Origin: Pseudomonas sp. ok272 | Lineage (GTDB): Bacteria > Pseudomonadota > Gammaproteobacteria > Pseudomonadales > Pseudomonadaceae | Assembly (NCBI RefSeq): GCF_900109995.1 | Contig: NZ_FOCB01000001.1 | Coordinates: 562,819 to 626,818 of the forward strand | Direction: 5' to 3' | DNA length: 64,000 nucleotides | Part shown: one piece after another, positions 27,527 to 37,167 of the stretch | How the letters are laid out: each line of letters begins with the position of its first letter | How positions within the stretch are numbered: the stretch's first letter is position 1 | The notes under the pieces: generated by a model | Seen by the model: the letters and a program-made list of their open reading frames with translations, nothing else | The model's database searches: none | What the model was told of the DNA's origin: nothing | Position numbers and translations under genes: made by a program

Positions 27527-28035
27527 TCACGGTACTAGGCTCTCCAGTGTTTTGACAAGCCGGCCTTGGGAGTCGAAATCAAAGCCGAGCTGTTGATAAA
27601 TGAACACCGCGCCCGCCAGCGGCTGTTGAACTTCAATCAGTGTGCTACCGATGAGTTGGGCGTATTGCTCAATAACCAATATGGCCAATGGCGCAATACG
27701 GTTTTTCAGGGGATGGATGACGCTCCTGTTCCCCTCCAGCCGTACGATACGGATTCGCTGTCGGCTATTGTTTGGATTTGCAAAGCACAGTCCACACAGT
27801 TGGTCATCGAACCAGATGGCGATATCCAGGGCCAATGGCTGCCGTGTTTTTGTCAATGGGCTCGAAGCGCACGTTTGACAGGTCGAGAACGGTTGGCCCG
27901 GCTAACTCCAATTCCCGCTGCAAGTGGTTGACGTGAATGGCGGTGAGTTTTCTCGCTTTTGATTTGTACAACGGATACCGAAGATGAGTCCGTTCCCTTG
28001 GCATGTGTGCGCGTGAGTTCCCTGTCCCAAGTCAT
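27527..28035 (-). pseudogene. GNAT-type acetyltransferase gene broken by two frameshifts
   Basis: Three minus-strand frames join into one protein if one A is removed from each of two A tracts (T tracts on the plus strand at 27948-27951 and 27847-27851). The frames link as VQIKSEK to LTAIHVNHLQREL and then EPIDK to TRQPLALDIAIWFDD. The last part reads LCGLCFANPNNSRQRIRIV, then LAILVIEQYAQLIGSTLIEVQ and YQQLGFDFDSQGRLV, a typical GNAT end with the acetyl-CoA-binding helix and GF motif. Both errors are +1 in homopolymers, so sequencing error is as likely as real decay. The start is uncertain: ATG 28035 is the first in frame. The substrate is unknown. Confidence 0.6.
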
Positions 28036-28105
28036 GAATAAAGAGCCTGCTCTCAAGGCTAGGCACGATTCTTCCATTCGTCGCTGCTGGCGTTTTGCTC
28101 AAGTG

Positions 28106-28135
28106 ATTGCAATCTGTGTCGAGCGCTGGTTATAG
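28106..28135 (+). promoter_or_regulatory. Possible sigma-70-like promoter
   Basis: TTGCAA and TATAGT are separated by 18 bases. It would start a transcript about 50 bases before the small open frame at 28193 and upstream of the EamA gene. Confidence 0.5.
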
Positions 28136-28192
28136 TCGGCGCTCGTCAGGTGTGTCACCGGACGTTTCCTCTCTTCAAAAAAGATCAGCCCA

Positions 28193-28354
28193 ATGCCTGT
28201 ATCCCACATCAACGCGGTAGTCGATTCAGCGGTCAACGCTGGCGTTGTGCCGTGCGGGAACACGCAGCCTGAGCAGATCAGTCATTACCCCCCTCCTGTC
28301 AGTCACACGCCAGTGTGCGCGGTGGTCTCACCGCCAGGTGTTGTCCAGGGCTGA
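28193..28354 (+). CDS. Possible 53-residue peptide gene
   Basis: An open frame from ATG 28193 to TGA 28354 encodes a 53 aa peptide rich in proline, valine and histidine, with two cysteines (VPCGNTQPEQ and HTPVCAVVSPPG). No strong ribosome site is visible (AAGATCAGCCCA precedes the ATG), and I recognise no family. Support comes from the good promoter match 60-90 bases upstream and the lack of another explanation for the gap. It could equally be a leader or chance frame of the EamA transcript. Confidence 0.35.
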   Translation: MPVSHINAVVDSAVNAGVVPCGNTQPEQISHYPPPVSHTPVCAVVSPPGVVQG

Positions 28355-28452
28355 CCAGCAGGTGTGTGCTGCTCCCTGTATTCGCCTGAACACACAACAT
28401 TGAACTTCAGCTCCGGCTGAGTTGGCTTATTGCCTGATGACAGGTGGTTTTC

Positions 28453-29316
28453 ATGTTACGTATTTCCAAACAATCCGCGCTTGCGGCGGCGTCCACGAGT
28501 CTGTTTGTTTTGCTCTGGAGCAGCGGGGCGATTTTCTCTAAGTTGGGGTTGGCACATGCCTCGCCCTTTGCCTTTCTGTTTGTCCGCTTCGCCATTGCCC
28601 TGTGCGGGTTGGTGCTGTTGGTGCCGTTGCTCAAGCTCAAGCTGCCCCGTGACGGCACATCGATGCGCTATGCCGCTGCCACGGGCCTGGTGTTGTTGGG
28701 TGCCTATCAGATCTTTTACCTGCTGGCGCTGGACCTCAAGGTCACGCCCGGCGTCATGGCCACCATCATGGGGGTGCAACCGATCCTCACCGTGGTGCTG
28801 ATGGAGCGCCAGCGTTCCTGGAGCCGGCTGTTCGGCCTGGCACTGGGGTTGGTGGGATTGATCATGGTGGTTTACCAGGGCATTGGCCTGGCCGGGATGT
28901 CGCTGGCGGGGATGCTCTTCGGTTTGTTGGCGCTGGTGAGCATGACCGTCGGTTCGATCATGCAAAAGCGTATCACCGACAATCCGCTGGGCACGCTGCC
29001 GGTGCAGTACCTGGCCGGGCTGTTGCTGTGCGGGGTGTTCGTGCCGTTCCAGCCGTTTCATTTCGAGCACAGCGCCGGGTTTTATGGGCCGGTGTTGTGG
29101 ATGGGGCTGGTGGTGTCGGTGCTCGCGACCTTGTTGCTGTATCGGCTGATTGCCCGGGGCAACCTGGTGAACGTCACCAGCCTGTTTTACCTGGTGCCAG
29201 CGGTGACGGCGGTGATGGACTACCTGATCTTCGGCAACCGGTTGGCGCTGTTGAGCCTGCTGGGCATGCTGTTGATCATCGTCGGGTTGGCGTTTGTGTT
29301 CCGTAAGACGGGGTGA
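28453..29316 (+). CDS. EamA family (DMT superfamily) transporter
   Basis: The 287 aa protein has about ten membrane helices in two EamA repeats, starting SALAAASTSLFVLLWSSGAIFSKLGL and ending LLSLLGMLLIIVGLAFVF. Such permeases export amino acids or other small metabolites from the cytoplasm. The substrate cannot be told from the sequence. ATG 28453 follows CAGGTGG. It is one of three EamA genes in this window, and the three are clearly diverged from each other. It stands alone, with REP sequences downstream. Confidence 0.85.
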   Translation: MLRISKQSALAAASTSLFVLLWSSGAIFSKLGLAHASPFAFLFVRFAIALCGLVLLVPLLKLKLPRDGTSMRYAAATGLVLLGAYQIFYLLALDLKVTPGVMATIMGVQPILTVVLMERQRSWSRLFGLALGLVGLIMVVYQGIGLAGMSLAGMLFGLLALVSMTVGSIMQKRITDNPLGTLPVQYLAGLLLCGVFVPFQPFHFEHSAGFYGPVLWMGLVVSVLATLLLYRLIARGNLVNVTSLFYLVPAVTAVMDYLIFGNRLALLSLLGMLLIIVGLAFVFRKTG

Positions 29317-29381
29317 ACCTGAAGAGGCCCGGGGCGACGTCAACATCACCGAGTGCACCGTAGGGGGCGTCAGGTCGGCCT

Positions 29382-29450
29382 CTTCGCGGGCACGCCCGCT
29401 CCCACAGGTCCCACCAGACCCTTGTGGGAGCGAGACCGGCTTGCCGGCGA
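29382..29450. repeat. REPIN, short mixed-type
   Basis: A TTCGCGGGCACGCCCGCTCC arm is followed by GTGGGAGCGAGACCGGCTTG, two different REP subtypes facing each other between the EamA gene and aceK. Confidence 0.8.
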
Positions 29451-29572
29451 TGGCATTCACCCTCGCACCCCGGACAATGGCGCTTTTACCCTGCGCCCGG
29501 ACCAAGGCAACGGTTGCACCGCGTCACAATTGACCTCTAAGCTCAGGCCTCCAACGATCATGAGGTCTTCAC

Positions 29573-31294
29573 ATGCCGCAGCCATGGCCCGCCGCCGAAA
29601 TCGCCCGAATGATCCTTGACGGTTTCGACGATTACCGCGAGCACTTCCGCCAGATCACCGACGGTGCTCGGGCGCGTTTCGAACAGGCGCAGTGGCAGGA
29701 AGCGCAGGTGGCGTCGGCGGCGCGGATCAACCTCTATGAAGACAAGGTCAGCGAAGTGGTCGGGCGCCTGCACGCCGCCTTCGACGCCGAGCTCCTGCTG
29801 GATGTCAGTTGCTGGCCGCTGGTCAAGAGCGCCTACATCAGCCTGATCGACCTGCGGTTCGACGATGAATTGTCCGAGACCTGGTACAACTCGACTTTCT
29901 GCGGCCTGTTCAGCCACGACCTGATCAGCGACGGCTGCATGTTCATCCACACCACCCGGCCCAGCCTGCGCCGGGCGCGTGCCGCACAAACGCGCACCTA
30001 TAAACCCCATGGTCAGTTGTCGTCGATGTTGGCGAGCATTTTCGCCGACTACCGCTTCAGCGAAGATTACGCCGACCTCGCTGGCGACCTGCACCGGCTC
30101 GAAGGGCAATTGCGCGACAACCTGCCCGACTGGGTGTGCAAGGACCCGGACCTGGCGGTGGAGCTGTTTTCCTCGGTGCTGTACCGCAACAAAGGGGCCT
30201 ACCTGGTGGGCCGCATCTACACCACCGATGAACAATGGCCGCTGGTCATCCCGCTGCTGCACCGCGAAGGCCGGGGCATCCAGATCGACGCGCTGATTAC
30301 CGACGAAGCCGATGTGTCGATCATCTTCTCCTTCACCCGCTCGTATTTCATGGTGGATGTGCCGGTGCCCGCCGAGTTCATCGGCTTTCTCAAGCGCATC
30401 CTGCCGGGCAAGCACATCGCCGAGCTGTACACCTCGATTGGCTTCTACAAGCACGGCAAGTCGGAGTTCTACCGGGCGCTGATCAACCACCTGGCCAACA
30501 CCGACGACCAGTTCATCATGGCCCCCGGCGTGCGTGGCATGGTCATGAGCGTGTTTACCCTGCCGGGCTTCAACACCGTGTTCAAGATCATCAAGGACCG
30601 CTTCTCGCCGTCGAAGAACGTCGACCGTGCGACGGTGATCGAGAAGTACCGGCTGGTCAAAAGCGTCGACCGGGTCGGGCGCATGGCCGACACCCAGGAG
30701 TTCGCCGACTTCCGCTTTCCCCTGAGCAAGTTCGAGCCGGCGTGCCTTGAGGAACTGCTGGAGGTGGCCGCGGCCACGGTGCAGGTCGAAGGCGACACGG
30801 TGCTGATCCGCCACTGCTGGACCGAGCGGCGCATGACCCCGCTCAACCTGTACCTGGAAAACGCCAACCCGGCGCAAGTGCGCGAGGCCCTGGAAGACTA
30901 CGGCCTGGCGATCAAACAACTGGCGGCGGCGAACATCTTCCCCGGCGACATGCTGCTCAAGAACTTCGGCGTCACCCGTCACGGCCGGGTGGTGTTCTAT
31001 GATTACGATGAGATCTGCTACCTGACCGAAGCCAACTTCCGCCACATCCCGCAGCCGCGTACCCCGGAAGACGAAATGGCCTCCGAGCCCTGGTACTCCA
31101 TCGGCACCCACGACGTATTCCCCGAGGAGTTTCCGCCGTTCCTGTTTGCCGACGCCGGGCAGCGCAAGCTGTTCGACCAGTTGCACGGCGAGCTGTACAA
31201 CGCCGACTACTGGAAAAGCCTGCAGGAGGCGATTCGGGCGGGCAAGGTGATCGATGTGTTCCCGTATCGGCGCAAGGGGCTGGAAGACGAGTAG
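29573..31294 (+). CDS. aceK: Isocitrate dehydrogenase kinase/phosphatase
   Basis: The 573 aa bifunctional enzyme phosphorylates and dephosphorylates isocitrate dehydrogenase and so directs carbon between the TCA cycle and the glyoxylate shunt. The sequence matches AceK along its full length: an N-terminal regulatory domain (about 1-310) and a protein-kinase-like C-terminal domain with the loop [19 protein letters not shown] and the catalytic region [29 protein letters not shown]. Here aceK lies apart from aceA/aceB. It is followed by a REPIN and then hrpA, probably with its own promoter. Confidence 0.95.
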   Translation: MPQPWPAAEIARMILDGFDDYREHFRQITDGARARFEQAQWQEAQVASAARINLYEDKVSEVVGRLHAAFDAELLLDVSCWPLVKSAYISLIDLRFDDELSETWYNSTFCGLFSHDLISDGCMFIHTTRPSLRRARAAQTRTYKPHGQLSSMLASIFADYRFSEDYADLAGDLHRLEGQLRDNLPDWVCKDPDLAVELFSSVLYRNKGAYLVGRIYTTDEQWPLVIPLLHREGRGIQIDALITDEADVSIIFSFTRSYFMVDVPVPAEFIGFLKRILPGKHIAELYTSIGFYKHGKSEFYRALINHLANTDDQFIMAPGVRGMVMSVFTLPGFNTVFKIIKDRFSPSKNVDRATVIEKYRLVKSVDRVGRMADTQEFADFRFPLSKFEPACLEELLEVAAATVQVEGDTVLIRHCWTERRMTPLNLYLENANPAQVREALEDYGLAIKQLAAANIFPGDMLLKNFGVTRHGRVVFYDYDEICYLTEANFRHIPQPRTPEDEMASEPWYSIGTHDVFPEEFPPFLFADAGQRKLFDQLHGELYNADYWKSLQEAIRAGKVIDVFPYRRKGLEDE

Positions 31295-31298
31295 GGCA

Positions 31299-31390
31299 TT
31301 TCGCGAGCAGGCTCGCTCCCACAGGTGACTCCATCGTGCATACCGTTTGTGTTCGGCGTGGACCCCCTGTGGGAGCGAGCCTGCTCGCGA
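31299..31390. repeat. REPIN, inward-facing arms
   Basis: TTCGCGAGCAGGCTCGCTCC and its inverse, about 45 bases apart, between aceK and hrpA, which run in the same direction. Confidence 0.9.
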
Positions 31391-31462
31391 TGGGCCGCGC
31401 AGCGGTCGTAAAATCTGCGACAATCACCCCCCTCGCGCCACCAGACGACCCTTGCGTACCCG

Positions 31463-34400
31463 ATGACCGACCAAACGCCCTCCATCGACAAATTGCTGAA
31501 CAACCTCGATCACGCCATGCTCGCCGACCGTCACCGGCTGCGTCGGCAGTTGCTCGAGCTGCGCAAGAAACCCGACGAGGCCAAGCTGGCTGCCTGGGTG
31601 GCGCGGATGCAGGCGTCCTGCGACCAGGTTGCGGCGCGGCGTGCCAGCTTGCCGGTGATTCGCTACGACGACAGCCTGCCGATTGCCGCCAAACGCGATG
31701 AAATCAAGGCAGCGTTGCTCAAGCACCAGGTGCTGATCATTGCCGGCGAGACCGGCTCGGGCAAGACCACCCAGCTACCCAAGATCTGCCTGGAAATCGG
31801 TCGCGGCCAGCATGGGCTGATCGGCCACACCCAGCCCCGGCGTATCGCGGCGCGCAGCGTCGCCAGCCGGGTCGCCGAGGAGCTGGCCACGCCGCTCGGC
31901 GTACTGGTCGGCTATCAGGTGCGTTTCGAGGATCAGAGCGATTCCAACACCCTGATCAAGCTGATGACCGACGGTATCCTGCTGGCCGAGACCCAGAACG
32001 ACCGTTACCTGGAACGCTACGACACGATCATCGTCGACGAAGCCCACGAACGCAGCCTGAACATCGACTTCCTGCTCGGCTACCTCAAGACCCTGCTGCC
32101 CCGTCGCCCGGACCTGAAAGTCATCATCACTTCGGCGACCATCGACCTGGAGCGTTTCTCCAAGCATTTCGACGATGCGCCGATTGTCGAGGTCAGCGGG
32201 CGGACGTTCCCGGTAGAAACCTGGTATCGCCCGTTGACGCTGGAGCAGGACGAGGAGGGCAATCGGGTCGAGGACGACTTGACGGTGGATCAGGCGATCC
32301 TCGCTACCCTCGACGAGATCGCCGCCTTCGAGCGCAGCGAGCGCAAGAGCCCGGGCGATGTGCTGGTGTTCCTGCCCGGCGAGCGCGAGATCCGCGATGC
32401 TGCCGAACTGCTGCGCAGGGCCCAGCTCAAGCACACCGAGATCCTGCCGTTATACGCGCGCTTGTCGCCGGCCGAGCAGCAGCGGATTTTTCAGTCGCAC
32501 CCAGGTCGGCGCGTGGTGCTGGCGACCAACGTCGCCGAGACCTCGTTGACCGTGCCCGGCATTCGCTACGTGATCGACAGTGGCACCGCGCGCATCAGTC
32601 GCTACAGCTACCGCGCCAAGGTCCAGCGCCTGCCCATCGAAGCCATCTCCCAGGCCAGCGCCAACCAGCGTAAAGGTCGTTGCGGACGGGTCGAGCCGGG
32701 CATCTGTATTCGCTTGTACAGCGAAGAAGACTTTGTCGGCCGCCCGGAGTTCACCGACCCGGAGATCCTGCGCACCAACCTCGCCGCCGTGATCCTGCAG
32801 ATGCTCCATCTGCGCCTGGGCGAGATCACCGACTTCCCGTTTATCGAGCCGCCCGATGGCAAGGCCATCAGCGACGGCTTTAACCTGCTGCAAGAGCTGT
32901 CGGCGGTGGACCGCAACAGCCAACTGACGCCGTTGGGTCGCCAGCTCGCGCGCTTGCCGGTCGACCCGCGCATGGGACGTATGCTGCTGGAAGGGGCCAA
33001 GCTCGGCAGCTTGCAAGAGGTACTGATTGTCGCGAGCGCCATGTCGATCCAGGACCCACGCGAGCGTCCACCGGAGCGCCAGCAGGCCGCCGACCAGGCC
33101 CACGCCCAGTGGAAGGACGTCGACTCGGACTTCGCCGGGCTGGTCAATCTGTGGCGTGGTTTCGAGGAGCAGCGCCAGGCGCTCACGGCCGGTCCGCTGC
33201 GCAGTTGGTGTCGCAAGCACTTCCTCAACTACCTGCGCCTGCGCGAGTGGCGCGATTCCCATCGCCAGTTGAGCCTGATCTGCCGCGACATGCAGCTGTC
33301 CCTCAATAAAGAGCCCGCGGACTACCCCAAGTTGCACAAGGCAGTGCTCTGTGGCCTGCTCAGCCAGATCGGCCAGAAGACCGACGACGGCGATTACCTG
33401 GGCGCCCGCCAGCGACGCTTCTGGATTCATCCTTCATCCGGGCTGGGCAAGAAGCGCCCGCAGTGGCTGATGACCGCCGAACTGGTGGAGACCACCAAGC
33501 TCTATGCGCGGATGGTGGCCAAGATCGACTCCGACTGGATCGAACCCCTGGCCGGGCACCTGATCAAGAAGAACCACTTCGAACCCCATTGGGAGAAGAA
33601 GCGCGGGCAGGTGGTGGCCTTTGAGCAGATCACCCTGTTCGGCCTGATCGTGGTCGGGCGGCGGCCGGTGCACTACGGGCCTATCGACCCGGTAGTGTCC
33701 CGCGAGCTGTTCATCCGCGAAGGCTTGGTGCGCGGTGAAATCCAGTCCCGGGCCAAGTGCCTGGCGGCCAACACCCAGTTGCTGGAGCAGCTCGACGAGC
33801 TGGAGGCCAAGGCCCGGCGCCGTGACATCCTGGCGGATGAAGAAACCCTGTACGCCTTCTACGATGCGCGCCTGCCGGCGGAGATTCATCAGACGGCAAC
33901 CTTCGACAGTTGGTACAAGGTCAACAGCCAGAAAGACCCGCAGTTGCTGATCATGCGCGAGGAAGACGTGCTGGCCCGCGAGGCCAACGAAGTCACCGCC
34001 GCCCATTACCCGGATACCTTGCAACTGGGCGACCTGACGTTGCCGCTCAGCTACCACTTCGAACCCAACCATCCCCGCGACGGCGTGACCTTGCGGGTGC
34101 CGGCGCCGTTGCTGCCGATGCTACCGCCCGAGCGCCTGGAGTGGTTGGTGCCGGGGATGATCGAGGCCAAGTGCATTGCCCTGGTGCGCAACCTGCCCAA
34201 GGCCTTGCGCAAGAACTTCGTGCCGGTGCCGGACTTCGTCAAGGCGGCCTTGCAACGCATCACCTTCGCTGAAGGTTCGTTGCCCCAGGCCTTGGGGCGC
34301 GAACTGTTGCGCATGACCGGCGCGCGGGTCAGCGACGAGGCCTGGGCCGAGTCGGCGCAGCAGGTCGATAGCCATCTGCGGATGAACCTGGAAATCGTCG

Positions 34401-35374
34401 ACGGCGAGGGTAAGTTCCTCGGCGAAGGCCGTGACCTGGCCGAGCTGACGGCCCGTTTCGCCGCGGCCAGCCAGGCGGCCTTGGCCGTCCCGCAAACCGC
34501 CAAGAGCCAGCAGCCGGTGGAGGCGAAAGTCTTTGCCGCCGTGGCCCAGACCTCCCAACAGAAGATCGCCGGGTTGTCGATGACGGTGTACCCGGCACTG
34601 GTGGAAGAGGGCGGCACGGTCAAGGAAGGGCGCTTCTCGACCCCGGCCGAGGCCGAGTTCCAGCACCGTCGGGCGCTGCAGCGGTTGCTGATGCAGCAAC
34701 TGGCGGAGCCGGCGAAGTTCCTGCGCGGCAAGCTGCCGGGGCTCACTGAGCTGGGCCTGATGTACCGCGAGCTGGGGCGTATCGACGCGCTGGTCGAAGA
34801 CATCCTGCTGGCGAGCCTGGACAGCTGCATCCTCGACGGCGAGGCTAATCTGCCGCGTGATGGGGCCGGGTTGGCGGCGCTGGCCGAACGCAAGCGCGGC
34901 GGCTGGACCGAGCACGCCGAGCGCCTGGCCAGGCTGACCCTGGAGGTCCTCAAGCTGTGGCATGGCTTGCAGAAGCGCTTCAAGGGCAAGATCGACCTGG
35001 CACAGGCGGTGGCCTTGAACGATATCAAGCAGCAGCTCAGCCACTTGGTGTATCCGGGGTTTGTCCGGGAGACGCCGATGGTCTGGCTCAAGGAGCTGCC
35101 GCGTTATCTCAAGGCGGTTGAGCAGCGCTTCGAGAAGCTGGGGTCGCAGGTGCAGAAGGACCGGGTCTGGAGTGGGGAGTTGAACGGACTCTGGGCGCAG
35201 TACCAGGCGCGCGCTGGCAAGCATGCCCAGGAGGGCAAGCGTGATCCGCAGCTTGAGTTGTATCGTTGGTGGTTGGAGGAGTATCGGGTGTCGTTGTTTG
35301 CCCAGCAGTTGGGGACCAAGGTGCCGATTTCCGATAAGCGCTTGAGCAAGCAGTGGAGTCAGGTGGAGCCTTAG
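31463..35374 (+). CDS. hrpA: ATP-dependent RNA helicase HrpA
   Basis: The 1303 aa DEAH-box protein has Walker A GETGSGKT (95-102), the DEAH box VDEAHERS (191-198), motif III SATI, and motif VI near QRKGRCGR. A winged-helix/ratchet region, an OB-like fold and a long C-terminal DUF3418 region follow, which is the HrpA rather than HrpB layout. Its length is normal for the family. HrpA proteins unwind RNA structures and in E. coli help processing of some fimbrial mRNA and rescue of collided ribosomes. The start is ATG 31463. The gene is apparently a single unit. Confidence 0.95.
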   Translation: MTDQTPSIDKLLNNLDHAMLADRHRLRRQLLELRKKPDEAKLAAWVARMQASCDQVAARRASLPVIRYDDSLPIAAKRDEIKAALLKHQVLIIAGETGSGKTTQLPKICLEIGRGQHGLIGHTQPRRIAARSVASRVAEELATPLGVLVGYQVRFEDQSDSNTLIKLMTDGILLAETQNDRYLERYDTIIVDEAHERSLNIDFLLGYLKTLLPRRPDLKVIITSATIDLERFSKHFDDAPIVEVSGRTFPVETWYRPLTLEQDEEGNRVEDDLTVDQAILATLDEIAAFERSERKSPGDVLVFLPGEREIRDAAELLRRAQLKHTEILPLYARLSPAEQQRIFQSHPGRRVVLATNVAETSLTVPGIRYVIDSGTARISRYSYRAKVQRLPIEAISQASANQRKGRCGRVEPGICIRLYSEEDFVGRPEFTDPEILRTNLAAVILQMLHLRLGEITDFPFIEPPDGKAISDGFNLLQELSAVDRNSQLTPLGRQLARLPVDPRMGRMLLEGAKLGSLQEVLIVASAMSIQDPRERPPERQQAADQAHAQWKDVDSDFAGLVNLWRGFEEQRQALTAGPLRSWCRKHFLNYLRLREWRDSHRQLSLICRDMQLSLNKEPADYPKLHKAVLCGLLSQIGQKTDDGDYLGARQRRFWIHPSSGLGKKRPQWLMTAELVETTKLYARMVAKIDSDWIEPLAGHLIKKNHFEPHWEKKRGQVVAFEQITLFGLIVVGRRPVHYGPIDPVVSRELFIREGLVRGEIQSRAKCLAANTQLLEQLDELEAKARRRDILADEETLYAFYDARLPAEIHQTATFDSWYKVNSQKDPQLLIMREEDVLAREANEVTAAHYPDTLQLGDLTLPLSYHFEPNHPRDGVTLRVPAPLLPMLPPERLEWLVPGMIEAKCIALVRNLPKALRKNFVPVPDFVKAALQRITFAEGSLPQALGRELLRMTGARVSDEAWAESAQQVDSHLRMNLEIVDGEGKFLGEGRDLAELTARFAAASQAALAVPQTAKSQQPVEAKVFAAVAQTSQQKIAGLSMTVYPALVEEGGTVKEGRFSTPAEAEFQHRRALQRLLMQQLAEPAKFLRGKLPGLTELGLMYRELGRIDALVEDILLASLDSCILDGEANLPRDGAGLAALAERKRGGWTEHAERLARLTLEVLKLWHGLQKRFKGKIDLAQAVALNDIKQQLSHLVYPGFVRETPMVWLKELPRYLKAVEQRFEKLGSQVQKDRVWSGELNGLWAQYQARAGKHAQEGKRDPQLELYRWWLEEYRVSLFAQQLGTKVPISDKRLSKQWSQVEP

Positions 35375-36045
35375 GGGCAGCACCCAATCTCTCGCGGATG
35401 TACCCCGCCAAAAACCGTGGGAGCGGGCTTGCTCGCGAAGGCGGCCTGACAGCCGACCTGTTTTTTGTGGGTGTACATATCCATTGCTGCGGGTGTGGCT
35501 GCTGGCGGTTTCGCCCTGACGGTCGACTCACTTTGGCAAACGCCGGGGTGCCGGCCCAGCCCAAAGTGAGCAAAGGTCTCGCCCCAAGCGTCCGGCCCTT
35601 CGCCTAGGCTCAGGGTTCCTTCGCTGCGGTATCCCTCTGGGGGCATCGCCCTCCGGTTTGCTTCGCTGCACCTCCCTGCAATGTGTTCGACTGCGTCGAA
35701 CGGCGCTGTGCGCCAGTCCCCAGAGGGATACCTTCGCTCAGCCTGCCGAAGGGGCGGGTGGATCAAGAGCTTCAGGCGAGCTACCGCTCGGCCTGTTGAG
35801 TGCTCAAGGGCACAGTGGGGGGGCGTGGTTGTGGTGCCGATAATCTCGTAGCAGGGGCCAAACCCCGGCATTTATGGCAAACTTCGCGCCTATAAATGCC
35901 GGTCCCGCGGTTTTGAGCCCTTGAGGGGTTGGGCGGGGCGGAACAACGCGACGTCTGGTCGACGCCCACGAACGGGACGCGACTCTTTATGTGTTGGTAC
36001 GACGGTACCAACGCTTTGTGCCTAAAACAGATTAGAGAAACGAGC
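35375..36045. repeat. Long non-coding gap resembling a multi-copy Pseudomonas intergenic element
   Basis: About 670 bases without a credible gene. From about 35417 to 35830 the sequence has the look of the long repeat-like intergenic elements I recall from several pseudomonads: GTGGGTGTACATATCC, GACGGTCGACTCACTTTGG, AAAGTGAGCAAAGGTCTCGC and CTTCGCCTAGGCTCAGGG. It includes inverted partners such as TATCCCTCTGGGG / CCCCAGAGGGATA (35629-35641 and 35719-35731). Open frames on both strands here are low-complexity and lack ribosome sites. That it is multi-copy is memory and must be checked. Confidence 0.45.
35417..35439. repeat. Single REP sequence
   Basis: One GTGGGAGCGGGCTTGCTCGC arm at the left edge of the long intergenic element, 40 bases after hrpA. 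Confidence 0.75.
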
Positions 36046-37167
36046 ATGCATAACGTCGTCATCAGCGGCACCGGCCTGTACACCCCGGCCAACAGCATCT
36101 CCAACGAAGAGCTGGTGCAGTCTTTCAATACGTATGTCGCCCAGTTCAACGCCGATAACGCCGAGGCCATCGAGCGTGGCGATGTGCAGGCCCTGACCGA
36201 GTCCAGCGCTGCGTTTATCGAGAAGGCTTCCGGGATCAAGAGCCGCTTTGTCATGGACAAGGAAGGCATTCTCGACCCGACGCGCATGGCGCCACGCTTG
36301 CCTGAGCGTTCCAATGACGAGTGGTCGGTGCTGTGCCAGATGGCCATCGGCGCGGCCGAGCAGGCCCTGCAACGCGCCGGCAAGACCGCCGCCGATATCG
36401 ACGGGGTGATTGTCGCCTGTTCCAACCTGCAACGCGCCTACCCGGCTATCGCCATCGAAGTCCAGGAAGCGCTGGGCATTGAAGGCTTCGGGTTCGACAT
36501 GAACGTGGCCTGTTCGTCGGCCACTTTCGGGATCCAGACGGCGGCCAACAGTGTGAAGCTGGGCCAGGCCCGGGCGATTCTGATGGTCAATCCGGAGGTC
36601 TGCACCGGTCACCTGAACTTCCGTGACCGCGACAGCCACTTCATCTTCGGTGACGCTGCCACAGCCGTGATCATCGAACGTGCCGACCTCGCGACGTCGG
36701 CCTACCAGTTCGATGTGGTCAGCACCAAGCTGTTGACCAAGTTCTCCAACAACATCCGCAACAACTTCGGCTTCCTCAACCGCGCGGCGGAGGAGGGCAT
36801 TGGCGCCCCAGATAAGTTGTTCGTCCAGGAAGGCCGCAAGGTGTTCCGTGATGTCTGCCCGATGGTCGCGGAGTTGATTGGCACGCACCTGGCGGAAAAC
36901 GCCCTGGACGTCAGTGATGTGAAGCGCTTCTGGCTGCACCAGGCCAACCTCAGCATGAACCACTTGATCGTCAAGAAGTTGCTCGGTCGTGAGGCCACTG
37001 AAGTCGAGGCCCCGGTGATTCTCGACACCTACGCCAACACCAGTTCGGCAGGCTCGGTGATTGCCTTTCACAAGCATCAGGACGATTTGCCCGCCGGTTC
37101 CCTGGCCGTGCTCAGTTCGTTCGGCGCCGGTTACTCGATCGGTAGCGTGATTCTGCGCAAGCGCTAA
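36046..37167 (+). CDS. Beta-ketoacyl-ACP synthase III-like enzyme
   Basis: The 373 aa thiolase-fold protein has the catalytic cysteine Cys156 in DMNVACSSATFGIQTA, the histidine in RFWLHQANLSMNHLI and the asparagine in DTYANTSSAGSV, the Cys-His-Asn triad of KAS III. It is longer than FabH and has an N-terminal insertion (about 28-60). It looks like the P. aeruginosa FabH2 type that starts fatty-acid synthesis from an octanoyl primer taken from beta-oxidation. ATG 36046 follows AGAGAAACGAGC. The stop TAA shares its last base with the ATG of the sigma factor gene. Confidence 0.85.
   Translation: MHNVVISGTGLYTPANSISNEELVQSFNTYVAQFNADNAEAIERGDVQALTESSAAFIEKASGIKSRFVMDKEGILDPTRMAPRLPERSNDEWSVLCQMAIGAAEQALQRAGKTAADIDGVIVACSNLQRAYPAIAIEVQEALGIEGFGFDMNVACSSATFGIQTAANSVKLGQARAILMVNPEVCTGHLNFRDRDSHFIFGDAATAVIIERADLATSAYQFDVVSTKLLTKFSNNIRNNFGFLNRAAEEGIGAPDKLFVQEGRKVFRDVCPMVAELIGTHLAENALDVSDVKRFWLHQANLSMNHLIVKKLLGREATEVEAPVILDTYANTSSAGSVIAFHKHQDDLPAGSLAVLSSFGAGYSIGSVILRKR

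Noticed and set aside
29558..31423. 621-codon minus-strand open frame opposite aceK
   Set aside because: It is a shadow of a GC-rich gene; aceK is unmistakable on the plus strand.
35371..35871. Minus-strand open frame between hrpA and the KAS III-like gene
   Set aside because: Low-complexity composition in a repeat-like element and no ribosome site.
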